The notes under the pieces: model-generated
What the model was told of the DNA's origin: nothing
What the model saw: the letters and a program-made list of their open reading frames with translations, nothing else
Databases searched by the model: none
Assembly (NCBI RefSeq): GCF_002797535.1
Contig: NZ_PGFD01000003.1
Coordinates: forward strand, 1 to 64,000
Source of the DNA: Chryseobacterium geocarposphaerae
GTDB lineage: Bacteria; Bacteroidota; Bacteroidia; Flavobacteriales; Weeksellaceae
Direction: 5' to 3'
DNA: 64,000 nt
Program-made: the position numbers and the translations under genes
Shown here: positions 27,712-36,161 of the stretch, piece after piece
Position numbering within the stretch: position 1 is the first letter of the stretch
Layout: each line of letters opens with the position of its first letter

Positions 27712-28539
27712 ATGAAACCAACATTAGAAACACTTATACAGGAGACTTTACAAAAAGAGAAAAGAAATCTTTTTTCATTCCTTACCGGCGCAGGAATTTC
27801 CTCGGAAAGCGGATTGCCTACGTATCGTGGAAGTGATGGAATCTGGATAAAAGGGACAAAATATCATAAGCCGGAAGAATTCGGAACATTTAAATATTTT
27901 AGTCAAAATCAGGAAGAAGTTTGGCAATACAATCTATTCTGGAAAAAGTTGATTGAAGAAGCTAAGCCTAATCAGGGACATTTTACTCTTTCTGAGATAG
28001 AAAATCTACTTAGTGAAAAGTTTCAACTAATTACTCAGAATGTTGATGGGCTTCACCAAAAAGCGGGAAGTAAAAACGTTTTTGAAATTCATGGTAATAA
28101 ACAAACAGTACGTTGTGCTTCAGAATGCAGCGGTGTCATGTTGATACCATCAGAATTAAAATCTAAGGATCTCTCAGAAGATCTCTCAGAAAAAGATATA
28201 GAGCTTTTGCATTGTCAGAACTGTGAAGACTGGCTTCGTCCTAATACATTATGGTTTGATGAGTCATACAATGAAAAATTGTACTTTTTAAACTCAACAT
28301 TAAAGGCTGCAAAAAATACAGGAGTTCTTTTTGTAATTGGGACTTCAGGAGCAACCACATTACCACAAATGATTGCAGAAACAGTTTTACAATATGGTGG
28401 CTTTCTGGTAGAAATCAATACAGAAGAAGACAGCTATTTCTTTGAACGTTTTTCAAGAACAAAAAAATATATATTGATCAAAGAAAAAGCAAGTGATGCT
28501 TTAATTAAGATAAAAGAAATGATAGAAAAATATAAATAA
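27712..28539 (+). CDS. Sir2-family NAD-dependent deacylase
   Basis: A 275-aa sirtuin-like protein. The NAD-binding motif GAGISSESGLPTYRG occupies residues 26-40, TQNVDGLHQKAG lies near 103, the catalytic histidine is in FEIHGN near 124, and a zinc site is suggested by CASEC and CQNC pairs near 131 and 165; GTSGATTLPQ near 210 closes the Rossmann fold. Sirtuins remove acyl groups from lysines using NAD+, while some defence-linked relatives degrade NAD. Placement between RlaP and an ATP-grasp gene suggests a role in RNA repair or NAD-linked end chemistry. A local duplication (GATCTCTCAGAA twice, near 28168) adds a DLSEDLSE stretch. Confidence 0.87.
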   Translation: MKPTLETLIQETLQKEKRNLFSFLTGAGISSESGLPTYRGSDGIWIKGTKYHKPEEFGTFKYFSQNQEEVWQYNLFWKKLIEEAKPNQGHFTLSEIENLLSEKFQLITQNVDGLHQKAGSKNVFEIHGNKQTVRCASECSGVMLIPSELKSKDLSEDLSEKDIELLHCQNCEDWLRPNTLWFDESYNEKLYFLNSTLKAAKNTGVLFVIGTSGATTLPQMIAETVLQYGGFLVEINTEEDSYFFERFSRTKKYILIKEKASDALIKIKEMIEKYK

Positions 28540-28553
28540 CAATAATCAATCAC

Positions 28554-29285
28554 ATGAAAAATATAGTCGCCCTATCTCCTATGTACACGGAAGACAGTAA
28601 CAACCTGAAAAAAGCATCAATCAATTCACCTTATGAATTGAGCCGTTTCAACGCAAAATGGAGTGTTCCCGAAGAATTCCGTGCAGATGTAATTGCGGTA
28701 TATGGCGAAGATATTTATGCGGAAATTGTGGCAGAACAATGTAATTTAACTTTAACAAAACCTGATGACAACTGGCTCTCAAAGATTTCGGAAGAGTTTA
28801 CCAAACGTAAAATTTCTTACGGGCAATTGAAAGATTTTGTAGACAAAGAAAATATTTTCATTAAATGTTCTGATTTTAAAAGTTTTAAAGCCGGAATTTT
28901 TGATAAAGTCACGAACATCAAAGGATTTGAAACTTTGGATTTGGAAAGTACCGTTTTCACTTCAGAAGTTGTGGAATGGGAACTTGAAGTAAGATGTTTT
29001 GTTTTAAACAATGAAATAAAAACATATTCTTCTTATTGGCGAAACGATGCTTTCGACACCAATCCGCTCTCTGAAACAGAGCACAAAGATCTATTTGAGT
29101 TTTTCAATAGTTTTATGAAACAATACGCTAAAACCCTTCCCAAAGCAATTGTTCTTGATTTTGGAATTATCAAAGAAAAAGGCTGGGCTTTGATTGAAGC
29201 GAATCCTGCTTGGTGTTCGGGTTTGTGTGATTGCGATGCGAAGAAGGCTTTGGAGGTTGTTGTGGAGAGTTGTATTAAAAATTAG
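28554..29285 (+). CDS. ATP-grasp protein of the R2K clade (DUF4343-like)
   Basis: A 243-aa protein that resembles R2K-type ATP-grasp enzymes: IFIKCSDFKSFKAGIF near residue 101 (two lysines of the nucleotide-binding part), EWELEVRCFVLNNEI near 141 and ALIEANPAWCSGLCD near 217 with acidic/Asn metal ligands. R2K enzymes are predicted to ligate or modify peptides or nucleic acids in conflict and repair systems; the substrate is unknown. It follows sir2 by 14 nt and is followed after 4 nt by a truncated P-loop kinase gene. Confidence 0.75.
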   Translation: MKNIVALSPMYTEDSNNLKKASINSPYELSRFNAKWSVPEEFRADVIAVYGEDIYAEIVAEQCNLTLTKPDDNWLSKISEEFTKRKISYGQLKDFVDKENIFIKCSDFKSFKAGIFDKVTNIKGFETLDLESTVFTSEVVEWELEVRCFVLNNEIKTYSSYWRNDAFDTNPLSETEHKDLFEFFNSFMKQYAKTLPKAIVLDFGIIKEKGWALIEANPAWCSGLCDCDAKKALEVVVESCIKN

Positions 29286-29289
29286 AATT

Positions 29290-29385
29290 ATGCAAATAAT
29301 CATCTTCATTGGAATTCCTGCAAGCGGAAAAAGTTCCTTCTACAAGGAGCTTTTTTTCAATTCACACATCAGAATTAAGATGTAA
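29290..29385 (+). pseudogene. 5' stub of a P-loop polynucleotide-kinase-like gene, truncated
   Basis: The frame encodes MQIIIFIGIPASGKSSFYKE, then a few residues, then stop after 31 codons. That is the exact N-terminus of the AAA_33-type P-loop kinases (Walker A GIPASGKS), whose usual length is about 150 aa or more. Everything after FFNSHIRI is missing. It sits in frame as the fourth gene of the rlaP-sir2-ATP-grasp operon, where an RNA 5'-kinase would make sense. The sequence changes to a far more AT-rich composition directly downstream, so the rest was probably replaced when the RT cassette arrived. Confidence 0.75.
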
Positions 29386-29422
29386 ATCATTTTCTAACTT
29401 TTTTATGTAAAACTTTTTGAGC

Positions 29423-29430
29423 TATATTTG
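29423..29430 (+). promoter_or_regulatory. Promoter -7 box of the RT cassette
   Basis: TATATTTG, a full TAnnTTTG match, lies 16 nt before the ATG of the MBL gene and just after the truncated kinase. The cassette therefore carries its own promoter. No clean TTG at -33 is seen; the position holds a T run. Confidence 0.55.
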
Positions 29431-29445
29431 AAAAAACTAATAGCA

Positions 29446-30456
29446 ATGCTAATAAAAATACTCAAAGCAGGAAATGGAGATTCTATTCTTTTAAAATTAG
29501 ATAATAATTTCAATATTCTCATTGATGGAGGAAATAACATACATGATTATAAACATAATCTTAAGCAAGAAATTCTTGAGATTCAAAAAAGAAAAGAATT
29601 TATTGATCTTATTATTATTACGCATATAGATCAAGATCATATAAAAGGAATAGAGTATTTATTGAAAGATGAGGAAATAAGTAATGATATAATTAAAAAC
29701 TGTTGGTTTAATTCAGTCTCTTCATCGACTACAGTGAATAATGATATTAGTTATGATGAAGCACTGCGAGTTGAGAGTATAATTAATTCCTTAAATATAC
29801 CTATTAATAGGCAAATAACATTAGAACAAACGCCAAAAATTTCATTATTTGGTATAAACTTTTCTATTCTATCGCCATATAAAAAAGATATTGAGAATTT
29901 AATTTTAAAAAACACTGATATTAGTTCTTCATCAACTGATTACAAATTATCTCTACAAGAAATTTTAGATAAAAATCCAAGAATTTTTGCTGATAAAATT
30001 GAAAATTTAGACACGTCTGTTGAAAACAAATCTAGCATAGCATTCTTACTAGAATACAAAAGCAAAAAAATTCTTTTTTTGGGAGATGCAGAGTCTACAG
30101 TATTACATCAATCATTAGAAAAAATATTAAATGAAAGAGGTATAAATGAATTAGATATTGATTATTTAAAACTTTCCCATCATGGAAGTCACAAAAGCTT
30201 AAGTATGAATTTATTTAACTATATAAAATGTAATAATTTTATAATTAGCGCAAATGGTAAAAAAGAAAATTTACCCAATAAACTGACTTTTGCTAAAATT
30301 TTAACAAGAATAAATAAGAAAGATGCTGAAGATAACTTTTATTTCAATTATTCTTCAGTTTTGAAAGATTTGAATTTTTTACAAGAAGAAAAAAAGGAGT
30401 TTAAATTTGAATGTTATTCTGAAAATTTTGAACATGGTTACAAAATAGAATTGTAG
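29446..30456 (+). CDS. MBL-fold hydrolase, ComEC-like, first gene of the RT cassette
   Basis: A 336-aa metallo-beta-lactamase-fold protein. The metal-binding motif is THIDQDHIKG (near residue 59, HxDxDH form), with FLGDAES near 205 and LSHHGSHKS near 237 supplying further ligands. There are no membrane segments, so it is like the soluble MBL domain of ComEC/Rec2 rather than a transporter. A nuclease or phosphodiesterase activity is plausible. The ATG at 29446 is chosen because an earlier start at 29428 lies inside the -7 box. The trypsin-RT gene follows 2 nt downstream, and composition is markedly more AT-rich than in flanking genes. Confidence 0.85.
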   Translation: MLIKILKAGNGDSILLKLDNNFNILIDGGNNIHDYKHNLKQEILEIQKRKEFIDLIIITHIDQDHIKGIEYLLKDEEISNDIIKNCWFNSVSSSTTVNNDISYDEALRVESIINSLNIPINRQITLEQTPKISLFGINFSILSPYKKDIENLILKNTDISSSSTDYKLSLQEILDKNPRIFADKIENLDTSVENKSSIAFLLEYKSKKILFLGDAESTVLHQSLEKILNERGINELDIDYLKLSHHGSHKSLSMNLFNYIKCNNFIISANGKKENLPNKLTFAKILTRINKKDAEDNFYFNYSSVLKDLNFLQEEKKEFKFECYSENFEHGYKIEL

Positions 30457-30458
30457 AT

Positions 30459-32921
30459 ATGAAAGGTTTATCTGAAAATCAGGAACAGCTTTTAAAGAGT
30501 ATTACAATAAAACTCGAAACTAAATATAATGGAATATCAAACACTTCTTCTGGAAGTGGTATTATATACAAAACAAGTCTCAATAGTAGTTTTGATTATA
30601 TTTTAACAGCTTTACATTGCGTATATGGAAAACGTACAGATACAACATATGAATATGAAGCATTAGTTGATGAAATAGAAATTATCCGAAAAAATGAAGA
30701 AAGTAATTTTGACAAAATTACAATAAAAGGTGACAAAATTATTCCCATAAAGTCTATAGATATAGCCATTTTATTAATTGAAAAAAACAAATTTAATGAT
30801 GCTAGAGAAATAGTTTTGGGAGACTCAAATTTTAGGGGATGCTTAAATTCTTTTGGATATCCAAAATATGCTGATGGAGATCCTTATAATTTTGAACATG
30901 AAACAAAAATTCATTATAAAAAAGATAAAAAGTTTAAAATAGAATGTAAAAGTTCATTAGCCTCATACAATACATTAGATAAACTTTCTGGATACTCAGG
31001 ATCTGGATTATTAGAAAAAAATAAACCAATCTTAATAGGCGTAATAACTGAAATAACAGATGATGAAGGCTTAACAAATGGTTTTATCGCTAAAAAACTA
31101 ATTCCAGAAAAGTTAAACTCATATCTTTCAAAATATGAAGGAGAAACTTTAGAACCATTTAGATCAACAGAAGATAGTGATTCCATCGGATTAGACGACA
31201 ATAATAATATCATTGATTATAAAAAAATCAATATTAATGGGATTGAAATTAATTTATGGAGAGCTATAAAGCGACTGAAACAAGACTTAAGAGACGATTG
31301 GTTTCAGGATCCTCTAGATTTTAAATTTTGGCTTCCTAAAGAGTTCATTTTCAAAAGAATAAAAAAATATTTAAATAATTCTGAAAGAAATTATAAACCT
31401 TCAATTCCTGCAAAGCATTATGTAATACCAAAATCAGGGTTTTCAACTCGCCCAAGTATTGAAACTAGTCTTATTGATCGAGTTATGTATCAGGCATATA
31501 TTGACAAACTTTCGGAACATTTGGATTTTATACTAAATAATAAAATTTATTCTTTCAGGTATAACTCAGGCAAAAATAATAATAAATACATTTTTCATTA
31601 TTCTATAGAGCAATGGATGAAATATGTATATCAAACTAAATTTGTTTTAAATGAAGAAAGCCCCTATTTAGTTGTTGCAGATATTACCAATTTTTATGAA
31701 AACATACACATTGGACTTTTAATAGAAAATATAAAAGAACTAATTCATGACCATTTCAGACAAAATGAAAGTCTTAGTAATGAATTAGAAAAAATAATTA
31801 ATGCTCTTCAATCATTAATAACAAAATGGAATGAAAAACTAATTAATAAAGAATTTGGAATACCTCAAAATCGAGATGCTTCTTCATTCTTAGCAAATCT
31901 TTTTCTAAAAAAAATTGACAATATTATGATTAATACGAATGGCTATTCTTTCTATTATAGATACATGGATGACATTCGTATTGTTTGTAAAACAGAATCC
32001 GAAGCCCGAAAGGCTATTTGTGATTTATCTAAAGCTTTAAGGCAAAATGGGCTAAATCTAAATTCCTCTAAAACTAAAATATTATGTTTCACTAATCAAC
32101 AACACAAAGAAAGTATTTTAGAACATTTGCCAGATTCGTTATTACAATTAGAACAAATTACAAGTCTTATTAAAACAAAAAGAAAAAGAGAGGTTCAAAA
32201 AGCTGTACACATGACTTATACTCTATTTCAAAAAACAATTAGTGATGATAATAATGAAGAATCATTTCTAAAAAAGAGACAAATAAGCTTCTGCATCAGC
32301 AAACTCCAGCAATTTGCAAGAATACCTGGTTTAAAGCAGTCAATAGATTACAGAACCATAATTGATTACACTTTAAATGAATTAACTAAACAGCCTTGGC
32401 TAACAGTAAGTTTTATTCAATTATTAAGAGCAATTGATAAATTTTATTTCAAAACAGAGGACTACACAAAAATTAAAGAAATTTTATTAGACCCCAATCA
32501 AAATATATACGAAGGGCAGACCTACTATTTATGGTTATTTTTAGCATATCACAGGTTTAGCAATATATCTCTAATAGACTATGCTGTAAAAAAAGTTAGA
32601 TCACCTAATCAAGATAATCAAGCTGACACAGCTGGAGCCTATTTATATTTAGCATCCATAAATTGGCAAGATTATAAAGATATCATGTTAAAATCTTTAA
32701 ATCATGGAGATATTGGTAAAAATTATTTTCTACAAAAAAACGTATTAATAGCATTAAGAATGGTGTCTCCTGAAAAAATAGAAAATACTCATGTTTCAAA
32801 AGATTTAAAAGGGTTTCATGAGATACTCTATGCTAGAAATAAAGAAATATTTGTAGCAGATTTACCTGATTTAAAAATATCCGACATTATCAAAGATTCT
32901 CCCACATTAATTTCATTATAA
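30459..32921 (+). CDS. Trypsin-like protease fused to reverse transcriptase
   Basis: An 820-aa two-domain protein. The N-terminal part (about 1-215) is a chymotrypsin-fold serine protease with a full triad: His 53 (TALHC), Asp 101 (SIDIA) and Ser 180 (GYSGSG). The middle (about 260-560) is a reverse transcriptase: DITNFYENI with Asp 408, IPQNRDASSFLANLFL near 467 in place of the group II-like PQG, and the catalytic YMDD at 502-505. The C-terminal about 260 residues are helical and unrecognised. There is no maturase or endonuclease domain, so it is not a group II intron protein. The wording near 467 resembles the unclassified/defence RT groups. Flanked by MBL (2 nt) and Pol A (1 nt) genes: a tight three-gene operon. 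Confidence 0.9.
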   Translation: MKGLSENQEQLLKSITIKLETKYNGISNTSSGSGIIYKTSLNSSFDYILTALHCVYGKRTDTTYEYEALVDEIEIIRKNEESNFDKITIKGDKIIPIKSIDIAILLIEKNKFNDAREIVLGDSNFRGCLNSFGYPKYADGDPYNFEHETKIHYKKDKKFKIECKSSLASYNTLDKLSGYSGSGLLEKNKPILIGVITEITDDEGLTNGFIAKKLIPEKLNSYLSKYEGETLEPFRSTEDSDSIGLDDNNNIIDYKKININGIEINLWRAIKRLKQDLRDDWFQDPLDFKFWLPKEFIFKRIKKYLNNSERNYKPSIPAKHYVIPKSGFSTRPSIETSLIDRVMYQAYIDKLSEHLDFILNNKIYSFRYNSGKNNNKYIFHYSIEQWMKYVYQTKFVLNEESPYLVVADITNFYENIHIGLLIENIKELIHDHFRQNESLSNELEKIINALQSLITKWNEKLINKEFGIPQNRDASSFLANLFLKKIDNIMINTNGYSFYYRYMDDIRIVCKTESEARKAICDLSKALRQNGLNLNSSKTKILCFTNQQHKESILEHLPDSLLQLEQITSLIKTKRKREVQKAVHMTYTLFQKTISDDNNEESFLKKRQISFCISKLQQFARIPGLKQSIDYRTIIDYTLNELTKQPWLTVSFIQLLRAIDKFYFKTEDYTKIKEILLDPNQNIYEGQTYYLWLFLAYHRFSNISLIDYAVKKVRSPNQDNQADTAGAYLYLASINWQDYKDIMLKSLNHGDIGKNYFLQKNVLIALRMVSPEKIENTHVSKDLKGFHEILYARNKEIFVADLPDLKISDIIKDSPTLISL

Positions 32922-32922
32922 A

Positions 32923-34488
32923 ATGGAAGTAGCTATATTAAAATATAATAGATACGAAAAAGGTACTTTGAAAACTTATTTCTTTATCAAAGAAAATGAC
33001 AAAAAGCCAAGAAAAGAAAAGAATTTAGATTTTCTTCAAATTCTAGAAGTTAAAACGATAATTTCTTTTGATTTTTTAAGTTTGATTTCTGATATTAAAG
33101 ATATTCATAAATATATCTTTATAGATATAGAACAGCAATTAAAGCAAATATTAGGATTGCCAAAAGAATATTTTGAGAAAACTAAAAAACAATGGTCATT
33201 TTGGTACCAGTTAAAAAATCATATAGGTGATAGAACAAAAATTAAAGAATACAAAAAAATATTTGAAAATTTAATTGACAATATTAAAGAGGAAGAAGTA
33301 GATAAAGTTCTTTTCTTGTTAGTAGAATCTTTATATAAAATTTATTTAAAAAATAAAATAGATTTACAAAACAATAATGAATCAGAAAGATTTGAAAAAA
33401 TTGAAAAATCACTAAACACAATACTCTTTGAAAGAACTCAAAAAGGAATAGCCATAGATAATGAACTGGTAAAAATTTATTTAAAACAAGTCATAATAGA
33501 TTTATATGAAATAAGAAATAAATTACAATTGGAATTTGGCATTTTTTCTTCAAAAGATTATGCCAAAATTAAAGCAAAAATATTGGAGATAGGATTTAGC
33601 GATAATATTGATAAAATTGGCACAGAAAAGTATTACAATTTTCTTAAATATCACCAGCACGAATATGAGCTAATAGGTCTTTTATATAAAGAAAGAAGAT
33701 TAAATGACAGTAAGACTGTGCTTACCAGAGTTGGGTCATTGGAAGATAAAAGTGTTTATCCTTTTTTTGAATATTTCGGAACCGTTACAAGTAGAATTTT
33801 AGTAAAAAATCCATCTTTTCAGCAATTGAAAAGAGAATATAGAAAGATAATTACTCCAGATATAGGAAAAGAATTAATATACATAGATTATTGTCAATTT
33901 GAAGCGGGAATTTTAGCAGATGTAATGCAAGACGAAGAACTTATCAAAATGTATAATTCTGGAGATATTTATTCAGAAATGGAAAAATTATTAAAAAAGC
34001 CGGAGTTTAATAGAGATAAATGTAAAAGTCTTTTCTTTCTATATAGTTATGGTGCATCCAAAGATCAAATCCAAAAGAAATACACATTGGCAGATTTAGA
34101 AATATTTTTTGGAAAATTTACAAAATTTCAACCTTTTAGAAAAGAACTAGAAAAAGAGTTTATAGAAAAAAAAATGATCAGTACATTACTAGGTAACCAT
34201 AGATATATAACTCCTGAGACTGAACTTGAGGAAAATATAAGCTGGTTAGTTAGCCAAAAAATACAAGGAACTGCATCTTTAATTTTAAAAAAGTCAATTA
34301 AAGAAATATATGATTTAGATAAAGAAATTGAGTTTTTATTACCTATGCATGATGCTATTTTATATCAAGTTCCATCATCAAAGACTGAAGAAAAAAAAGA
34401 ATTAATCAAAAAAGTTTTCGAAGGAAAAATGAAAGAAGTTTGTTCAAGCTTAATTCCAAAAATTAGTTTTAAAAATTTTACGGAATGA
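32923..34488 (+). CDS. Family-A DNA polymerase, short form, in the RT cassette
   Basis: A 521-aa protein with a C-terminal family-A polymerase domain: motif A IYIDYCQFEAG (Asp 322), motif B RDKCKSLFFLYSYGAS near 365, and motif C PMHDAIL (His 476, Asp 477). The N-terminal about 280 residues are Lys/Glu-rich and show neither a 5'-nuclease nor a recognisable 3'-5' exonuclease domain, so it is not the cell's Pol I. It probably makes a second strand on, or extends, DNA from the neighbouring RT. Its stop overlaps the start of the second rlaP gene (ATGA overlap at 34485-34488), so the cassette reads into the RNA-repair operon. Confidence 0.88.
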   Translation: MEVAILKYNRYEKGTLKTYFFIKENDKKPRKEKNLDFLQILEVKTIISFDFLSLISDIKDIHKYIFIDIEQQLKQILGLPKEYFEKTKKQWSFWYQLKNHIGDRTKIKEYKKIFENLIDNIKEEEVDKVLFLLVESLYKIYLKNKIDLQNNNESERFEKIEKSLNTILFERTQKGIAIDNELVKIYLKQVIIDLYEIRNKLQLEFGIFSSKDYAKIKAKILEIGFSDNIDKIGTEKYYNFLKYHQHEYELIGLLYKERRLNDSKTVLTRVGSLEDKSVYPFFEYFGTVTSRILVKNPSFQQLKREYRKIITPDIGKELIYIDYCQFEAGILADVMQDEELIKMYNSGDIYSEMEKLLKKPEFNRDKCKSLFFLYSYGASKDQIQKKYTLADLEIFFGKFTKFQPFRKELEKEFIEKKMISTLLGNHRYITPETELEENISWLVSQKIQGTASLILKKSIKEIYDLDKEIEFLLPMHDAILYQVPSSKTEEKKELIKKVFEGKMKEVCSSLIPKISFKNFTE

Positions 34489-35576
34489 CCATTCAAGACT
34501 TAAAAAACAAAAGCCTCATCCTCTTCCAAGCCATCTCCGGAAGCCGATCTTTCGGATTGGCAACAGAAAGCTCAGATACAGATATTCGCGGAGTCTATTA
34601 TTTACCCAAAGAAGATTTTTTTGGTTTAAATTATATTCCGCAAATTTCCAATGAGACAAATGATATCACGTATTATGAAATCGGGAGGCTTGTTGAATTA
34701 TTACAGAAAAACAATCCGAATATGTTAGAAATTCTGGCAAGTCCGGAAGACTGTATTCAGCATAAAAACCCTTTGATGGATTTGCTGAAACCTGAAGATT
34801 TTCTTTCTAAACTATGCAAAGACACCTTTGCGGGTTACGCGATTTCACAAATTAAAAAAGCAAAAGGGCTCAACAAAAAGATCCTGAATCCGATTGCTCA
34901 AGAAAGAAAATCCATTCTCGATTTCTGTTACGTTTTACAGAATCAAGGCTCGATTCCATTAAAAAAATGGCTTAAAGAATTCTCCTCCACCGGAGGGGTG
35001 TCCGAAGGACGGGGTGGTTTAATTCAGGAAAAATGCGGTTTGGTAAGCATAGACAATACCAAGGGAATGTTTGCTCTTTTCTACAACGAATCAGGAGATT
35101 TAAATTACAAAGGAATTATCCAGCATGAAGAAGCCAATCAGGTTTCCGTTTCATCGGTTCCGAAAGGTGAAAAAGTATTGGCTTATCTTTTCTGTAACCT
35201 CGATGCCTATTCGACTTATTGCAAAGATTATCGTGAATACTGGAAGTGGGTTTCGGAGCGAAATGAAGACCGTTATAATGTTAATCAGAATCACGGACAA
35301 AATTATGACAGTAAGAATATGATGCATACCATTCGTTTACTGCAGTCGTGTGAACAGATCTTTAAAACTAATTCATTAAATATTCGTGTGGAAAACCGAG
35401 ATGAATTATTAGATATCAAAGCAGGAAACCGGTCGTATGAAGCGGTAATGGAAAAAGCAGAAAGTCTTATTAAATCTATTGAATATTATCATTCGATCTC
35501 TACGCTTCCCGATTTTCCGGATTTGGAAAAAACAACAAAAATCTTAATTGAAATAAGAGAACAATTATACAGCTAA
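34485..35576 (+). CDS. Second RlaP-type nucleotidyltransferase
   Basis: A 363-aa polymerase-beta-fold nucleotidyltransferase of the PF10127 type, with core motif GSRSFGLATESSDTDIRGVY (residues 20-39), giving GS and DxD. The C-terminal domain is helical, with YWKWVSERNEDRYN near 246 and HTIRLLQSCEQI near 283. Base composition returns abruptly to the genome norm at its start, so it belongs to the older RNA-repair operon rather than the RT cassette. A GC-rich stretch at 34983-35020 is translated as an in-frame insert (SSTGGVSEGRGG), probably a captured repeat. Translation is likely coupled to the upstream polymerase gene by ATGA overlap. Confidence 0.85.
   Translation: MTIQDLKNKSLILFQAISGSRSFGLATESSDTDIRGVYYLPKEDFFGLNYIPQISNETNDITYYEIGRLVELLQKNNPNMLEILASPEDCIQHKNPLMDLLKPEDFLSKLCKDTFAGYAISQIKKAKGLNKKILNPIAQERKSILDFCYVLQNQGSIPLKKWLKEFSSTGGVSEGRGGLIQEKCGLVSIDNTKGMFALFYNESGDLNYKGIIQHEEANQVSVSSVPKGEKVLAYLFCNLDAYSTYCKDYREYWKWVSERNEDRYNVNQNHGQNYDSKNMMHTIRLLQSCEQIFKTNSLNIRVENRDELLDIKAGNRSYEAVMEKAESLIKSIEYYHSISTLPDFPDLEKTTKILIEIREQLYS
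34983..35020 (+). repeat. GC-rich hairpin element inserted in frame in rlaP
   Basis: A short, strikingly G/C-rich segment inside the second rlaP gene has two hairpins (CTCC/GGAG and GTCC/GGAC) and reads GGGTGTCCGAAGGACGGGG in its centre. It adds about 12 Ser/Gly/Arg residues without breaking the frame. It resembles dispersed palindromic intergenic repeats of Flavobacteriia; only one copy is seen in this window. Confidence 0.5.
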
Positions 35577-35644
35577 ATATTTTCCAGCCAATTCTTAATG
35601 CTTTGTTGTTAAGAATTGGTTGAAATCTAAGGAGATTCAATGGA

Positions 35645-35998
35645 TTATTTTTTCTTCGAATCCTTTGAAACTTTAGCTATAGGATTATAATCCAGACATA
35701 TTTTTATCCAATATTCAAAATCTTCAGGCTTTTGAAAACCTTCAGGTTCTACATAACAATATCCTTTAAGCTGTTTCCCTTTCATGATCATTGGCAGAAA
35801 TCCCTTTCTTTCTGCAACTTCATCTTCCAGATCGGGATCATAACGACACATCAGGTTATCGTGGCTCACATTGATGCACATTTTCCCATTCACCAGGAAA
35901 GATAATCCGCTGAACATTTTTTTCTCAACAATTTCGAGATCGGGAATTTCGGAAAGCCGTTCACGAACTCTGTCTGCGATTTTAATATTATATGCCAT
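35645..35998 (-). CDS. TfoX/Sxy N-terminal-domain protein
   Basis: A 117-aa protein that consists of a single TfoX N-terminal domain: VRERLSEIPDLEIVEKKMFSGLSFLVNGKMCINV is typical. In gamma-proteobacteria TfoX regulates competence, but stand-alone domains in Bacteroidota have no established function. The start at 35998 (MAYNIKIADRV) matches the family N-terminus better than the ATG two codons upstream. It is a single gene convergent with rlaP. Confidence 0.82.
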   Translation of the reverse strand: MAYNIKIADRVRERLSEIPDLEIVEKKMFSGLSFLVNGKMCINVSHDNLMCRYDPDLEDEVAERKGFLPMIMKGKQLKGYCYVEPEGFQKPEDFEYWIKICLDYNPIAKVSKDSKKK

Positions 35999-36109
35999 GA
36001 TCAAAAATTGATATTTCTAAATTAATTAAAAACTGCCATATACTAAGGCTTTCCGTATTCCATTCTTAATCCTAAAACGCATGAAATAAAATTTTAGTTA
36101 AAATAATTA

Positions 36110-36138
36110 TTGTTTTACGATAATTAATTATACATTTG
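36110..36138 (+). promoter_or_regulatory. Promoter of the DUF2975-XRE pair
   Basis: TTG (36110-36112), an 18-bp spacer and TACATTTG (36131-36138) form a good Bacteroidota promoter 23 nt before the ATG. An imperfect inverted repeat, ATTATTG against CGATAAT, overlaps the -33 side and could be the operator of the downstream XRE protein. Confidence 0.65.
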
Positions 36139-36161
36139 CATTATCTATTAATTATCAAGTC

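Noticed and set aside
30459..32921. Group II intron maturase
   Set aside because: The RT has an N-terminal protease, no maturase X or HNH domain, no PQG-type motif, and no intron RNA domains V/VI are visible around it.
32923..34488. Cellular DNA polymerase I (polA)
   Set aside because: Only 521 aa, no 5'-nuclease domain, strong AT bias and placement in the RT cassette argue against the housekeeping enzyme.
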